DNA from: an uncultured Collinsella sp.
GTDB lineage: Bacteria; Actinomycetota; Coriobacteriia; Coriobacteriales; Coriobacteriaceae
Direction: 5' to 3'
DNA: 13,081 bases
NCBI GenBank assembly: GCA_900542125.1
Contig: UQMO01000064.1
Coordinates: 1 to 13,081 of the forward strand
The position numbers and the translations under genes were made by a program. Below are positions 13,051 through 13,081 of the stretch, one piece after another. The notes beneath the pieces were generated by a model, which was not told the DNA's origin, searched no databases, and worked only from the letters and a program-made list of their open reading frames with translations. The stretch's first letter is position 1. Every line of letters begins with the position of its first letter.

Positions 13051-13081
13051 ATGCCGGCCTGCCGGCTATCTCGCCGTCTCC
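13051..13081 (+). CDS. Probable HipT-like Ser/Thr kinase toxin, first codons only
   Basis: ATG at 13051, one base after the upstream stop, with AGGA about seven bases ahead. Ten codons are visible (MPACRLSRRL) before the window ends. The opening recalls the MxxCR start of HipT kinases as I remember it, which lack the N-subdomain carried here by the preceding gene. Too little remains to show kinase motifs, so the call rests on context. Confidence 0.4.
   Translation, partial: MPACRLSRRL

Overview
The window reads as a chromosomal segment of a high-GC, gut-type actinobacterium of the class Coriobacteriia, most likely Collinsella or a close relative. This rests on overall gene content, codon use and Shine-Dalgarno style, without a database search. 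The sequence looks like a complete short-read contig: bases 1-33 are an Illumina Nextera adapter ending in the Tn5 mosaic end, and the last gene is cut at base 13081.

Layout. (1) 34-785, minus strand: tRNA-Tyr, tRNA-Thr(GGT), tRNA-Met and the 5' part of tuf (EF-Tu), behind one strong promoter. (2) 786-1101: no gene; a REPIN-like palindromic repeat. (3) 1102-4915: a carbohydrate module, with a RpiR-family regulator divergent from a 6-phospho-beta-glycosidase (GH1) and a beta-glucoside-type PTS EIIBC permease. TGATTCA inverted repeats lie between the divergent genes and an intrinsic terminator follows the permease. The permease would import and phosphorylate a beta-glycoside and the GH1 enzyme would cleave the 6-phosphate product; the EIIA domain is missing and must come from elsewhere. 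(4) 5057-5870: about 800 bases with only one gene, tRNA-Thr(TGT). It holds a second REPIN-like copy, an array of six alternating 16-base inverted motifs on a 40/41-base pitch, an interleaved inverted repeat and a tRNA-like fragment. (5) 5871-11408, minus strand: a housekeeping cluster disA-ispD-ispF-cysS-rlmB-rae1, ordered much as in Bacillus but without mini-RNase III (mrnC). Where mrnC would lie there is a 100-base imperfect hairpin and a terminator-like stem. The cluster joins c-di-AMP synthesis, the isoprenoid MEP pathway, cysteine charging, rRNA methylation and ribosome-associated mRNA cleavage. (6) 11630-12208: mntP, a manganese exporter, divergent from disA. (7) 12252-13081: a large inverted-repeat operator followed by a HipB-like repressor, a free-standing HipA N-terminal domain and the first codons of a third gene.

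The most interesting system is the last one. The order HTH protein, then 79-residue HipA N-subdomain, then a new ATG one base after the stop, matches the tripartite HipBST toxin-antitoxin architecture rather than the usual HipBA pair. The kinase toxin lies beyond the contig end. The alternating-repeat array at 5279-5497 is the most unusual non-coding structure.
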